Assembly (NCBI GenBank): GCA_039925865.1
Contig: JBDSYA010000039.1
Coordinates: 1-29,318 of the forward strand
Direction: 5' to 3'
DNA length: 29,318 nucleotides
From: JBDSYA01 sp039925865
GTDB taxonomy: Bacteria > Bacteroidota > Ignavibacteria > Tepidaquicellales > Tepidaquicellaceae
The notes under the pieces were generated by a model. The model did not search any database and was not told the DNA's origin. It worked only from the letters and a program-made list of their open reading frames with translations. Made by a program: the position numbers and the translations under genes. The stretch's first letter is position 1; each line of letters begins with the position of its first letter. Positions 1 through 8,816 of the stretch are shown here, piece after piece.

Positions 1-75
1 TTCTGAAGAGGGATTTTTAAATATAAAAATATTAATTTTAAATAATAATTTTACAAATTGAAGATCATAAAAATA

Positions 76-3000
76 TTAAGGAGTAATTGCCACTATGAAA
101 TTCCCGGCATTATTTTCACAAATTCCCATATCGGTCGCATCGACAAAATTATCACCATTGAGATCCTCACGAACATATCCTGTAACAAATGACAATGCCG
201 AATTGTCAACAATGCCAAGGTCCGCTGCATCAATAGCCATATCTTTATCAATGTCACCACTGTAAATACAGTATTTCGCACCCTTAAGAACAGTATTGTT
301 TCCAAATGCCTTTGATGAATCATTTGTAAAATCGTAAGTCATTTGTGAATTAATAAAACTAATACCTGAAGCGCTCCATGTTTCTAAACCATTCCTGTGA
401 TTTGTGACTATATAGTAGTTTGTATTATTAGCAGAATTTGAAAAATTAAATATTCCCGTCCCTGAAGTATTAACTACAGCAACAGATGTGTCGATAAAAC
501 TATAAGGTGAAAATGAATTTCTCAAATGAACAGACAATGTATCGGCTTTAGTAATATTAGTGAACTTATTGTATAAGCCTTCAATTAATATTTTTAATAC
601 TAAATTTTTCAATCCCATTTGTAATTCTTCATTGGTTTGCAGTGATACTCTGAATACCGCCTTTGAAGGATCATTTGTGTTTATATTCATTACTGCATTT
701 TCAAAAGTGCTTGTTGTAGTTCCTGAAATAGTGTTAAGTCTCACTTTAAACAATGCACTGTCCCCCGGAATAATGGAGGATGGCGGAGTATTTACGAGCG
801 AGAACATTGGAGCATAAGTTCCGGTGAAAGTAACTCCTGCGAAATTTAAATTTGAAGTACCGGAATTTTTCACATAAAAATTTCTTTCAGTTATATCCGG
901 AAAAGCTGTAGTATCAAAATTTAAAATTGAATCTGCCGGAAAATTCAATCTCACAGCAGAACTATTAACTCCGGTAGTTTTATCCAGTGTTATTTTCACG
1001 CTGTCAAAAAAAGCATAATCAGTAACTGCCCTGTCAAAATGTAATATCTTCCAGATGCCGCTGGCATTTGTACCGTTTAATCCTTTGAGATTATATTCCG
1101 GTTTGTAACTTCCATTCAGGTAAGGCGGACTTCCGTCTTTCCAGAATGACGAGGCCGAATCTGAAACGGTTGCTTCAAAAATATTATCCAAATCATATCC
1201 GTTAGTAGAAAATAAACATTTTCTGTTATTGTTAGCGTCCGTACCCGGAGAAAATATCTGAATAATTTCGTCATCAAGATAAGTATGCCTCATGTGAATA
1301 GTTACTTTTGTGTTCAATATTTTAAAACTTCCAAATATAACCGGGTATGATAATGTCGCACCAAAGTCAGCACCTGTAAAAGAAGAGAACTTTCTCATAT
1401 CGCTGGTGATATTTCCAACAGAAAAATAACAAAGCCAGAATTCGTTAGGAGCATGGCTTGGAAAATTACTTTGATTTCCTGAATTATCCCGTGCTCTAAT
1501 GAAATATTTTACTTCAGTCTCCCAGCCCTGAGAAGGGATTTTAAATGTAAAATTGGATGCATTATTTGAATATGCCTCTAATGAATCATATCCTGTCCAG
1601 CTGCCCAAACCTTTTTTAACTTTGAAAAATATTTTTGGTCTGTTAGGACCTGCTGTTGGTACGGGAGAACCATTTTGATCAATTATCTCCGCATTAATAA
1701 CTGTCGGATATGTGCTTGAATGAGAAGAAACATTTTTATGATTGATCGTAGGCGGCACAATATCAACTCCGGCAGCAAGCCGAACCGAATTCAGAGCATT
1801 GACTCTGCCATAACCAAAACTCGCATTCCATTTGCCAAATTGTTTATCTGTTTGATACGGAATGTTATCAATTTTATCACAGCCACGCAGCAGATTATTA
1901 ATTACTTCAACTCTCGATTGTGAAGTATTTACCGATAATATAAGGGCAGCTACTCCTGCAGCATTAGCGCAGGATGCAGATGTACCATAAAAAAACTGAT
2001 CATAAGTACCACCTGCTCTTAAGGTGTAACAATTTGTAGGAGCAATCATATCGAGATCACCCATTTCATTTTCACCATAATTACTTCCCCAAAAAAAATA
2101 ATTTCCGGTTCCGGGTGCCTTGGCCTGATCATGTGGTGTTGAAGATCCTACACACAATACGTTTGGAAGAATTGACGGATAAACCGGTGGATTTCTCCCG
2201 TCATTTCCTGAGGAGAAAAGTATTATGCAACCTAAACCATTTCTTCCGTTCAACGCAGCATTATTTATTGCATCTGTAACTATTGATTGAGGAGTACTTC
2301 CACCCCAGCTACTATTCAAAATATCCAATCCTCTTACTCTTGCAGTATCAAACGCTCTTCCTATTATTGAACTTGAAGTATTGCCGTTGACATCAAAAAT
2401 ATTTATTGACATTAACGGACATGAAGGCGCAACGCCTGCGGTTCCGATTGAGTTATTCATAACTGCGCCTATAAGTCCGGCTGTCGAAGTTCCGTGATTG
2501 GATACATCTATTGCCGAACTATTAATATCCTGAAATGCATCATATCCGCTTAATAAATGTCCGGCCTGCTGAAGATCAGGATGGAGTGAATCTATTCCTG
2601 AATCAATAATACCAATTTTAACCAATGGAGAACCCGTTGTGAAATCCCAGGCATTGGATACATTCATATCTGCATCGGGTATTCCGTTAACCGAAGTGGC
2701 ATCACCATAAGCTGTAAAAGAACTTCCCGTCTGGAGAAGCTGTCCTGTATTATTTAAAGCCCATTGTTTAGGAAAATTTATATCATTTGGGATTGAGAGT
2801 AACAGGCATCCTTCCGGAAAAATAAAGTCAGGTTCTGCATATTCAAATAATCCGCTTTTAAAATAAATCTCCGATAGTTCAAGAGCATTTTTATCAGCAG
2901 TGTCGAATGATCTTATAAAAAATAATTTACCGTCATTAGAATTTCCGGTAACTGTACAATTATTCAGGATATTCATTGCATTAAGTTTATCAATATCTAG

Positions 3001-3393
3001 ATTACTTCTGAGTTTTATGATAAACCTGTCAGTAATTATTTGAGTAACTTTTTTCGAGCTTCCGTAAAAAACCCTTTCTGCATTCTTTATAAGTTGAGAT
3101 TCGTTTCCTAATAATTCAAGAAAATTATTTATATAACCATCACTTTGTTTTACTCCAAAATCAATTAAGTAAACATCTGAGACTACACGTTTCAATTTAT
3201 CCGTTGAACCAAGAAACCGGCCAATATTCTGAATGACATTTTCTTCACTGAAATTGTTATTTTTTAATATAATGGCAATCTTATCTTCACGGGGATGCAG
3301 ATCAATTTGTTTTCCTTTATAATAGTAATGTGTTTCAGAAAAAATGGGGTGTGTACAGAAAATTACTAAAACCAGTGTAATAAAAGTTTTCAT
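76..3393 (-). CDS. Secreted multidomain subtilisin-like (S8) serine protease with P domain and dockerin-like C-terminus
   Basis: Predicted exported endopeptidase of 1105 residues. A signal peptide covers about residues 1-19. A propeptide-like region (about 35-190) precedes an S8 catalytic domain at about 205-540 with a complete triad: Asp264 (IIDSGID), His300 (NHGTSTAG) and Ser472 (GTSASCANAAG), plus oxyanion Asn397 (SSGNDG). A P/Homo B proprotein-convertase-type domain follows at about 685-804 (SHTY-like RHTYLDD, LNGTNASGIWKI), then a choice-of-anchor-D-like beta domain at about 815-920. The C-terminal module (about 930-1105) ends in two dockerin-style Ca-binding loops beginning at Asp1047 (DIDKDMAIDAAD) and Asp1077 (DLNGDNFVDATD). 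No YPNPFNP sorting domain is present, unlike other secreted proteins here. The domain calls are from visible motifs; substrate and fate (cell-bound or free) are unknown. It stands alone, with 334 bp separating it from the upstream gene. Confidence 0.93.
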   Translation of the reverse strand: MKTFITLVLVIFCTHPIFSETHYYYKGKQIDLHPREDKIAIILKNNNFSEENVIQNIGRFLGSTDKLKRVVSDVYLIDFGVKQSDGYINNFLELLGNESQLIKNAERVFYGSSKKVTQIITDRFIIKLRSNLDIDKLNAMNILNNCTVTGNSNDGKLFFIRSFDTADKNALELSEIYFKSGLFEYAEPDFIFPEGCLLLSIPNDINFPKQWALNNTGQLLQTGSSFTAYGDATSVNGIPDADMNVSNAWDFTTGSPLVKIGIIDSGIDSLHPDLQQAGHLLSGYDAFQDINSSAIDVSNHGTSTAGLIGAVMNNSIGTAGVAPSCPLMSINIFDVNGNTSSSIIGRAFDTARVRGLDILNSSWGGSTPQSIVTDAINNAALNGRNGLGCIILFSSGNDGRNPPVYPSILPNVLCVGSSTPHDQAKAPGTGNYFFWGSNYGENEMGDLDMIAPTNCYTLRAGGTYDQFFYGTSASCANAAGVAALILSVNTSQSRVEVINNLLRGCDKIDNIPYQTDKQFGKWNASFGYGRVNALNSVRLAAGVDIVPPTINHKNVSSHSSTYPTVINAEIIDQNGSPVPTAGPNRPKIFFKVKKGLGSWTGYDSLEAYSNNASNFTFKIPSQGWETEVKYFIRARDNSGNQSNFPSHAPNEFWLCYFSVGNITSDMRKFSSFTGADFGATLSYPVIFGSFKILNTKVTIHMRHTYLDDEIIQIFSPGTDANNNRKCLFSTNGYDLDNIFEATVSDSASSFWKDGSPPYLNGSYKPEYNLKGLNGTNASGIWKILHFDRAVTDYAFFDSVKITLDKTTGVNSSAVRLNFPADSILNFDTTAFPDITERNFYVKNSGTSNLNFAGVTFTGTYAPMFSLVNTPPSSIIPGDSALFKVRLNTISGTTTSTFENAVMNINTNDPSKAVFRVSLQTNEELQMGLKNLVLKILIEGLYNKFTNITKADTLSVHLRNSFSPYSFIDTSVAVVNTSGTGIFNFSNSANNTNYYIVTNHRNGLETWSASGISFINSQMTYDFTNDSSKAFGNNTVLKGAKYCIYSGDIDKDMAIDAADLGIVDNSALSFVTGYVREDLNGDNFVDATDMGICENNAGNFIVAITP

Positions 3394-3727
3394 ATTAGAT
3401 TAAATTTAGTTAGTAGTTAACTTCTTTTACTTTAAGGAAGTTACTCTACGCAATTAAAACAAATTAATAGCTCAGTTTTTATAATTTTTGGGAAGTTTTT
3501 GGCACTAGATGCATAATTTGGGATCAATCATATACATAATTGTATGCAACTTAAAACTATTGGAATAATTTAATCGGGGTTAAAATATTCCACTATAAAA
3601 ATTTTATGAAATACAATATAGAATTATTTGAAGTTAAATCCAAAGAAGTTATATGTGGACAAGAAAGTATCATAAATGACAGGTTAATATGAATTTTAAC
3701 ATTTAACCTTAAATGAATTTGACAAGA
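3394..3727. other. Gene-free spacer with three AT-rich inverted repeats
   Basis: No convincing ORF or RNA gene is seen in these 334 bases. There are three dyads. Positions 3681-3687/3703-3709 (AGGTTAA/TTAACCT) lie about 20 nt past the EI24-gene stop. Positions 3562-3573/3580-3591 (GGAATAATTTAA/TTAAAATATTCC, one mismatch, TCGGGG loop) form the best stem. Positions 3418-3424/3437-3443 (TAACTTC/GAAGTTA) sit 25-50 nt upstream of the protease start. The first two could slow or end transcription of the EI24 gene but lack a clear U-tract; the third could be an operator. All of these roles are guesses. Confidence 0.35.
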
Positions 3728-4480
3728 TCATTCGCTCATTAATATTTTATCATAACCCCTTTCATAAAATAATCTTGTTCCTGAAACTACCAGTATTGGA
3801 TTTAATAATACATTTATTAAAGGCAGCAATGTTAAAATAAAAGCAATACATCCAAATCCTAACGATAGATTTCTTTTTGATCCGACAGTTTTTAATTTAT
3901 TTCTGAATTTCGTGATTCTTCTTGTAAGCGGATAATCAAGATAGTCCAGAGCATTGTAGAAGAATGAAAACAGGCTGCCGAATACCAATGTAATTACACT
4001 GCCGATCATAGGTATAAAGTCTATCAAAATCAGAGGGATCATTATTGAAAAGTAAAAAGCTAATTTTTTCAGTTCCTCCTTAATACTTACCATGGCATCT
4101 TTGATCGTGCTTAAACTATTTTCTATTTTTTTATTAAATAATTTTTCTTCAATGTATTTAGAGATTTTTTCATTAAAAGGTGCGGCAATTATTCCGCCAA
4201 ATATTACAAAGGCGAAATAACAAACCACAAGTACTATAATAAAAGAAAATATTTTTATTAAAGGCTGAATAAGTTCAAACAGAATACTGCCTGTATCCAT
4301 TTGATCCATCATGTCAGCCGATTTTCCCATTAACCAATTGTAAACATAAAAAAGAATAGTCCCGTAAATAATCAGATTGATTAACATCGGGACTATCGAG
4401 TAAAGAATTAATTTAGGATGAATGAAGAACAATTTTATACATCTGACCGGATAAAAAAATCCTTGTATAAAATCATTCAT
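3728..4480 (-). CDS. EI24/CysZ-like integral membrane protein
   Basis: A 250-residue polytopic membrane protein resembling the EI24 domain family, which includes bacterial CysZ (sulfate uptake) and many uncharacterised relatives. The N-terminus (QGFFYPVRCIKLFFIHPKL) matches the family's usual start, in which a short amphipathic stretch precedes the first membrane segment. Hydrophobic segments lie at about residues 22-48, 75-105, 138-180 and 205-235. The family-typical YNALDYLDYPLTRR stretch falls in the cytoplasmic-side region and the protein ends near GTRLFYERG. The start is ATG. It is downstream of metK on the same strand with a 130-bp gap, so co-transcription is possible but not shown. Transport of sulfate is not established for this branch, so I do not assign cysZ. 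Confidence 0.78.
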   Translation of the reverse strand: MNDFIQGFFYPVRCIKLFFIHPKLILYSIVPMLINLIIYGTILFYVYNWLMGKSADMMDQMDTGSILFELIQPLIKIFSFIIVLVVCYFAFVIFGGIIAAPFNEKISKYIEEKLFNKKIENSLSTIKDAMVSIKEELKKLAFYFSIMIPLILIDFIPMIGSVITLVFGSLFSFFYNALDYLDYPLTRRITKFRNKLKTVGSKRNLSLGFGCIAFILTLLPLINVLLNPILVVSGTRLFYERGYDKILMSE

Positions 4481-4610
4481 GATATAGTTTTAGAATAAAT
4501 ATATCTGTTAAGCTGCAAGGCGTAGTTGAAATTATAAAACAACTCGATTTACAATTTACATTTTGAAATCAACTTTAACAGATAAATCTATACACACAAA
4601 AATTAAATAT

Positions 4611-5858
4611 TTATTTTATTACTTTTTTTATTTTGTCAACGTAATCCAGTTTTTCCCATGTAAATAATTCTACATCGATCTTTTTTTGCTTACCGTCAGG
4701 CGTTCTGAAAATTTTAGTCACCTTTTCATTCTTTCTTCCCATATGTCCATAGGCAGCAGTTTCACTATATATAGGCGTTCTAAGCTTAAATCTTTTTTCA
4801 ATAAAATACGGGCGCATATCAAAAATATTTTCAACTGCCTTTGCAATTTCTCCATCTGTCATACTTACTTTTGATGTACCGTAAGTATTAATATACAATC
4901 CCATCGGTTTAGCAACCCCAATAGCATACGAAACCTGCACCAGAACTTCGTCGCAGACACCTGCCGCTACTAAGTTCTTTGCAATATGCCTTGTTGCATA
5001 CGCAGCTGAACGGTCTACTTTGGAAGGATCCTTTCCGGAAAATGCTCCGCCTCCATGAGCGCCTTTTCCGCCGTAAGTATCAACAATAATTTTCCTGCCG
5101 GTTAAGCCTGTATCGCCGTGAGGCCCGCCGATAACAAATTTGCCCGTAGGGTTAACGTGATACTTTATGCTTCCGTTAAGAAGCTTGGAATATATTTTAT
5201 ATTTTGATTTTACACGAGGGATTAGAATATTGATCACATCATTTTCAATTTTTTTCTGCATTGCAACATCAGTATCAAAGTCATCATGCTGAGTCGAAAT
5301 TACAATTGCTTCTATTCTCTTTGGTTTATTATTATCATCATATTCCAGTGTTACCTGGGATTTTGCATCGGGCCGAAGATACTTGATCTGTTTATTCTCC
5401 CTGCGAAGTGCCGCAAGTTCGATCAATAGTTTTTGCGCGAGATCCAGTGTTAACGGCATATAATCTTCGGTTTCATTTGTTGCATACCCAAACATCATTC
5501 CCTGATCTCCTGCGCCCTGTTCTTCTTTGGTTTTTCGGTCAACTCCCTGATTAATATCTCCGGACTGTTCATGGATCGATGAAAATATACCGCATGAATT
5601 TGCTTCAAACATATACTCGCTTTTTGTATAGCCGATCTTCCTGATGACATCGCGTGCAATAGTTTGTACATCAAGATATGCTTTAGACTTTACTTCACCT
5701 GCCAGTACGACCTGGCCTGTGGTTACGAGTGTTTCACATGCAACTTTTGATTCCGGGTCAAATGCCAGGAAGTGATCAATCAACGCATCGGAGATCTGAT
5801 CTGCAACTTTATCCGGATGTCCTTCTGAAACTGATTCAGAAGTAAATAAATAAGACAT
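4611..5858 (-). CDS. metK: S-adenosylmethionine synthetase (methionine adenosyltransferase)
   Basis: Makes S-adenosylmethionine from ATP and methionine in the cytosol. The 415-residue product has the expected N-terminal SESVSEGHPDK segment with His14 and Asp16, the signature GAGDQGMMFGYA at about 116-127 that contacts ATP and methionine, and the phosphate-binding GGGAFSGKD at about 268-276. It also has the C-terminal TAAYGHMGR typical of the family. It is about 30 residues longer than the E. coli enzyme (384). The surplus is a lysine-rich C-terminal tail (after about residue 375), of a kind I associate with Bacteroidota MetK proteins. The start is ATG, preceded by a purine-rich GGAGAGGAG ribosome-binding site and a 14-bp palindrome in the leader. 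Identification is secure. Confidence 0.99.
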   Translation of the reverse strand: MSYLFTSESVSEGHPDKVADQISDALIDHFLAFDPESKVACETLVTTGQVVLAGEVKSKAYLDVQTIARDVIRKIGYTKSEYMFEANSCGIFSSIHEQSGDINQGVDRKTKEEQGAGDQGMMFGYATNETEDYMPLTLDLAQKLLIELAALRRENKQIKYLRPDAKSQVTLEYDDNNKPKRIEAIVISTQHDDFDTDVAMQKKIENDVINILIPRVKSKYKIYSKLLNGSIKYHVNPTGKFVIGGPHGDTGLTGRKIIVDTYGGKGAHGGGAFSGKDPSKVDRSAAYATRHIAKNLVAAGVCDEVLVQVSYAIGVAKPMGLYINTYGTSKVSMTDGEIAKAVENIFDMRPYFIEKRFKLRTPIYSETAAYGHMGRKNEKVTKIFRTPDGKQKKIDVELFTWEKLDYVDKIKKVIK

Positions 5859-5874
5859 TAAATTAATTCTCCTC

Positions 5875-5888
5875 TCCGCTTAAGCGGA
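5875..5888 (-). promoter_or_regulatory. metK: Perfect palindrome in the metK leader next to the ribosome-binding site
   Basis: TCCGCTTAAGCGGA is a perfect 14-bp palindrome 17-30 nt upstream of the metK ATG. In the transcript it can form a 5-bp stem with a UUAA loop whose 3' arm abuts the GGAGAGGAG ribosome-binding site. It could be a protein operator or a small RNA hairpin affecting translation. It is too short to match a known SAM riboswitch by eye. Only the palindrome is observed; function is inferred. Confidence 0.4.
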
Positions 5889-5975
5889 TATTTTATTTTA
5901 TATACAATTTATAATATATCTGGAACGTTTAGTAAACTATGTAAAAATTTATTCTAAATGAAATTTCAATTTTAA

Positions 5976-8009
5976 TCAAAGACTTTCTAATACTAACTCT
6001 GCAACATCTTTAACTTTTACCTCTTCGCCTTTTTCTTTTGCTTTGACACCGTCAGTGAGCATGGTCATGCAAAAAGGACATGCTGATGCAATCGTCGCCG
6101 CACCAGTATTTAATGCTTCTTCAGTTCTCTCAATGTTGACTCTTTTACCTTCATGTTCTTCAAGAAACATTCTTCCTCCTCCGGCACCACAGCAAAAACC
6201 TTTATCTTTTGAACGTGCCATTTCAACAAGATTAATTCCGGGTATACTTGCTAAGGAATCTCTTGGTGAATCATAAATATGATTGTATCTTCCAAGATAA
6301 CATGAATCATGATAGGTAATGGTTTCGTTGCTTTGTTTTGTCGGTGTAATTTTTTTATCTTTTATAAGATCATCTATAAACTTAGTATGATTTGTAACTT
6401 CAAGTTGTACTCCGAATTTTCCATACTCGTTCTTTAATGTATTCATACAATGAGGACAGGCGGTTACAACTTTCTTAACATTATATTTTTTTAATGTTTC
6501 CACATTTTGCTGAATGAAGGTCTGTGCTAAAAATTCGTTACCTAATCTCCGTGCAGGATCTCCTGTACATTTTTCTTCACTACCCAATACTCCGTACTTT
6601 ACACCGGCTTTATTGAGAAGCTGTGCAAAAGATTTCGTAACATTTCTGTAACGTTTATCAAAAGCACCGGCGCATCCTGACCAAAACACAACATCCAGAT
6701 CATCTGCAGTTCCAATATTTGATAATTTTTTGAGATGATTTTCTTTACCTTCCTTTGCAAGCTCGTCGCTCAATTCGTCTATCCAGTCATTTCTTTGCTC
6801 TGCTCCAAATGCCCATGGTGATTCATTGTTCTCAAGATTTCTAAAAACTGTATTCATCTCGGGCGGAAAGTCTGACTCCATCATTACCAGATCACGGCGC
6901 ATGTCAATGATCGGAGTGATATGGTCTATCATTACCGGGCATTCCTGGACGCACGCCATGCAAGTTGTGCAAGCCCAGAGCTCCTGCGGTGTAATATAAT
7001 CGTGTACAAGTTTCTTATCTGTAACGAGCGGATCGTTTTCTATTTTATTTACAATAAGCGGCCCGACATCCTGAGTACGTTTTCTTATTTTAGTAACGAT
7101 CAGTTTTGGATTCAGAAGCTTTCCGGTTATGTTTGCAGGGCAGACTTCCGTACATCTTCCGCATTCAGTGCAGGTATATCCGTCCAGTATATTTTTCCAT
7201 GTCAGATCTTCAATATCTTTTACGCCATATTGTGTAATTGACTCATCTTCAAAATTAATCGGCTTCAATACAATTCCGGGATAAGGTATTTCGTAATTGG
7301 AAAAAAAAGTATTAGGCACAGAGGAAAGAACGTGAAAGTGTTTTGAATATGGAAGATAATTCATAAAAACAAGTACAACTATTATATGAGCCCACCAGAA
7401 TATTTCGTAACCCGTATGTGATCCGGTTGAAAAAAATCCGGCTATGAATGCTGAAACAGGTCTGTATCCCTGTGACTGCCCGATAAGTATTTTTTCAACA
7501 GACATTCCAAACATAGTGACCATCACCAGACCGATCATTATCAGAATAAAAGTCGCATCTAATTTTGCCGCTTTTTCAACCTGCAATCTTTTCGGAGTTC
7601 CGACATATCTTCTTATCAGTGAAAATACTACTGTGACAAAGACCAATGCTCCGAAAAAATCCTGAAGGAAAGTGAGTACACTGTAAGCTTTTCCAAAAAA
7701 TGCAAATGAGAATTCAGGAAAGAAACCTTCAATGATAGATTCAAGCACAACAAAAAGTAATACTACAAATCCCCAGTATATGCACAGGTGTAAAATCCCT
7801 GCCAGTCTGCTTCTTAACAGCTTAGTCTGAAGGAAAGCAATCTCGAAAGTATTCTTTAATCTTTTTGGAATGTCAAAAGATCTGTTTTCGGGTTTTGCTA
7901 TTTTAAGGTAAGAGATGAATTTTTTTACTGAGTAAATAAAAAAGCCAACAGCTCCAAAGAATATTAATCCGAATATAATTGGTCTGAGCATTAAAATGGT
8001 TTCATTCAA
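5976..8009 (-). CDS. Membrane-anchored heterodisulfide-reductase-like (HdrD/GlpC type) Fe-S oxidoreductase
   Basis: A 677-residue fusion. The N-terminal part (about 1-230) has five or so membrane segments resembling the nitrate-reductase-gamma/HdrE-type cytochrome b anchor. It is followed by two ferredoxin-type 4Fe-4S motifs, CTECGRCTEVCP (about 280) and CTTCMACVQECP (about 350). Two cysteine-rich CCG domains follow: WSGCAGA (about 446) with ACPHC (about 519), and DSCYLG (about 568) with CCGAGGG (about 606) and ACPFC (about 646). Such proteins usually pass electrons between a soluble partner, often an electron-transfer flavoprotein, and the membrane quinone pool; no etf genes lie in this window, so the partner is unknown. 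The longest frame starts with TTG at 8009; ATG at 7991 (MLRPII) is an equally good start, removing six residues. It precedes metK by 117 bp on the same strand. Confidence 0.9.
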   Translation of the reverse strand: MNETILMLRPIIFGLIFFGAVGFFIYSVKKFISYLKIAKPENRSFDIPKRLKNTFEIAFLQTKLLRSRLAGILHLCIYWGFVVLLFVVLESIIEGFFPEFSFAFFGKAYSVLTFLQDFFGALVFVTVVFSLIRRYVGTPKRLQVEKAAKLDATFILIMIGLVMVTMFGMSVEKILIGQSQGYRPVSAFIAGFFSTGSHTGYEIFWWAHIIVVLVFMNYLPYSKHFHVLSSVPNTFFSNYEIPYPGIVLKPINFEDESITQYGVKDIEDLTWKNILDGYTCTECGRCTEVCPANITGKLLNPKLIVTKIRKRTQDVGPLIVNKIENDPLVTDKKLVHDYITPQELWACTTCMACVQECPVMIDHITPIIDMRRDLVMMESDFPPEMNTVFRNLENNESPWAFGAEQRNDWIDELSDELAKEGKENHLKKLSNIGTADDLDVVFWSGCAGAFDKRYRNVTKSFAQLLNKAGVKYGVLGSEEKCTGDPARRLGNEFLAQTFIQQNVETLKKYNVKKVVTACPHCMNTLKNEYGKFGVQLEVTNHTKFIDDLIKDKKITPTKQSNETITYHDSCYLGRYNHIYDSPRDSLASIPGINLVEMARSKDKGFCCGAGGGRMFLEEHEGKRVNIERTEEALNTGAATIASACPFCMTMLTDGVKAKEKGEEVKVKDVAELVLESL

Positions 8010-8152
8010 AAAAGATTGTAAATTACTTAAATAGATTTTAAGATTAAAGATATTTACAATAATGAAAACAATGGCATTATCATTACATTGTCAAACACTA
8101 TCAGACTTACTGACCAAAATTTATTTTCAGTTTTTTAGAAATTGTTAGATTG

Positions 8153-8476
8153 TCATTGGGAATTAACAAATTCTTTTTGTGAAAATAAACTCACCGCAAT
8201 AAATTTTCCAAACCAATTATTCAAATAAACAAACGGAAGCTTTTTGTTATCTAGCATTCTTTTATAGAAGTTATTTACATTTAAACTTTCATATTGAAAA
8301 AAGGGCTTAATGTATTCATTATATTCCAGTTTCTTTTTGTCACTTATTTTCTCTAAAAAACCGAATGGATCAAGCTCGCCCTTTTCAAATGATATTGCTT
8401 TAATTGTGAAAATATTATGGTGAGTACCCAAAAATAGTTTCGACTTATTATTATTGATTAATGTTAGAGATTCCAA
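8153..8476 (-). pseudogene. Short unrecognised ORF, possible 5'-truncated gene remnant
   Basis: A 107-codon frame whose product is hydrophilic with many Lys, Phe and Asn and reads like real protein (for example PFVYLNNWFGKF near the C-terminus), but I recognise no family. No ATG or GTG lies in frame; the only start is TTG at 8476 with no ribosome-binding site. The same frame stays open upstream to a TGA at 8585-8587, running through the repeat at 8529-8643 and a stretch encoding CEIQVSVGKKEL. That pattern suggests a longer gene whose 5' part was replaced by repeat DNA. It may equally be a chance ORF. There is a 143-bp gap to the Fe-S oxidoreductase gene downstream. Confidence 0.3.
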
Positions 8477-8528
8477 TTCTTTTTTACCAACACTTACTTG
8501 TATCTCACACCTGCTCAGAAGTTTTTTT

Positions 8529-8643
8529 TTGTCATTCTGAACGCAATGTGCACATCCGCTTTCATTGAAGACTTTTAAACTTTGTCATCCTGAGCAAAGC
8601 GAAGGATCCATTCATTAATTCTTCACTTAGTTCAGAATGACAA
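8529..8643. repeat. Nested intergenic palindromic repeat (REP-like)
   Basis: The outer arms are exact 14-bp inverted copies, TTGTCATTCTGAAC at 8529-8542 and GTTCAGAATGACAA at 8630-8643. Inside lies one arm of the second repeat type, starting TTTGTCATCCTGAGC at 8581 and ending GAAGGATCC near 8609, which is the same core found in the 24.4-24.9 kb block. The inner arm can fold on itself (ATCCT at 8587-8591 with AGGAT at 8603-8607). The arrangement looks like one element inserted into or recombined with another. The whole 8477-8816 stretch has no good gene. Confidence 0.8.
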
Positions 8644-8756
8644 AGCCAAGTTTTAATTGCTTTTCGATACACTGGCTATCTTGCCAACCTAACCGAAAGA
8701 AATTATGTTGTAGAAAAAAAACACAGTTGATTTTTCCCGAGACTTCATTGAACAAC

Positions 8757-8786
8757 AAAGCCGGAAAGTATATACCTCCCGGCTTT
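8757..8786 (-). terminator. Hairpin terminator of the receptor operon
   Basis: On the minus strand the RNA forms a 12-bp stem (AAAGCCGGGAGG with CUUUCCGGCUUU) around a UAUAUA loop, then GUUGUU. Two of the pairs are G-U in the minus-strand RNA but would be A-C mismatches on the plus strand, so it is built to work for minus transcription. It lies about 30 nt after the stop of the PorV/PorQ gene at 8817. The U-tract is weak. Confidence 0.75.
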
Positions 8787-8816
8787 GGATTAGACCCTTT
8801 CTTAACATTATACTTT

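Noticed and set aside
3520..3560. Possible tRNA or small RNA in the spacer after the protease gene
   Set aside because: Only short AT-rich dyads are present; no cloverleaf or conserved T-loop sequence is visible.
5859..5975. SAM riboswitch upstream of metK
   Set aside because: The leader before the next gene is short and shows only a 14-bp palindrome; the multi-helix fold of the SAM riboswitches I know is not visible.
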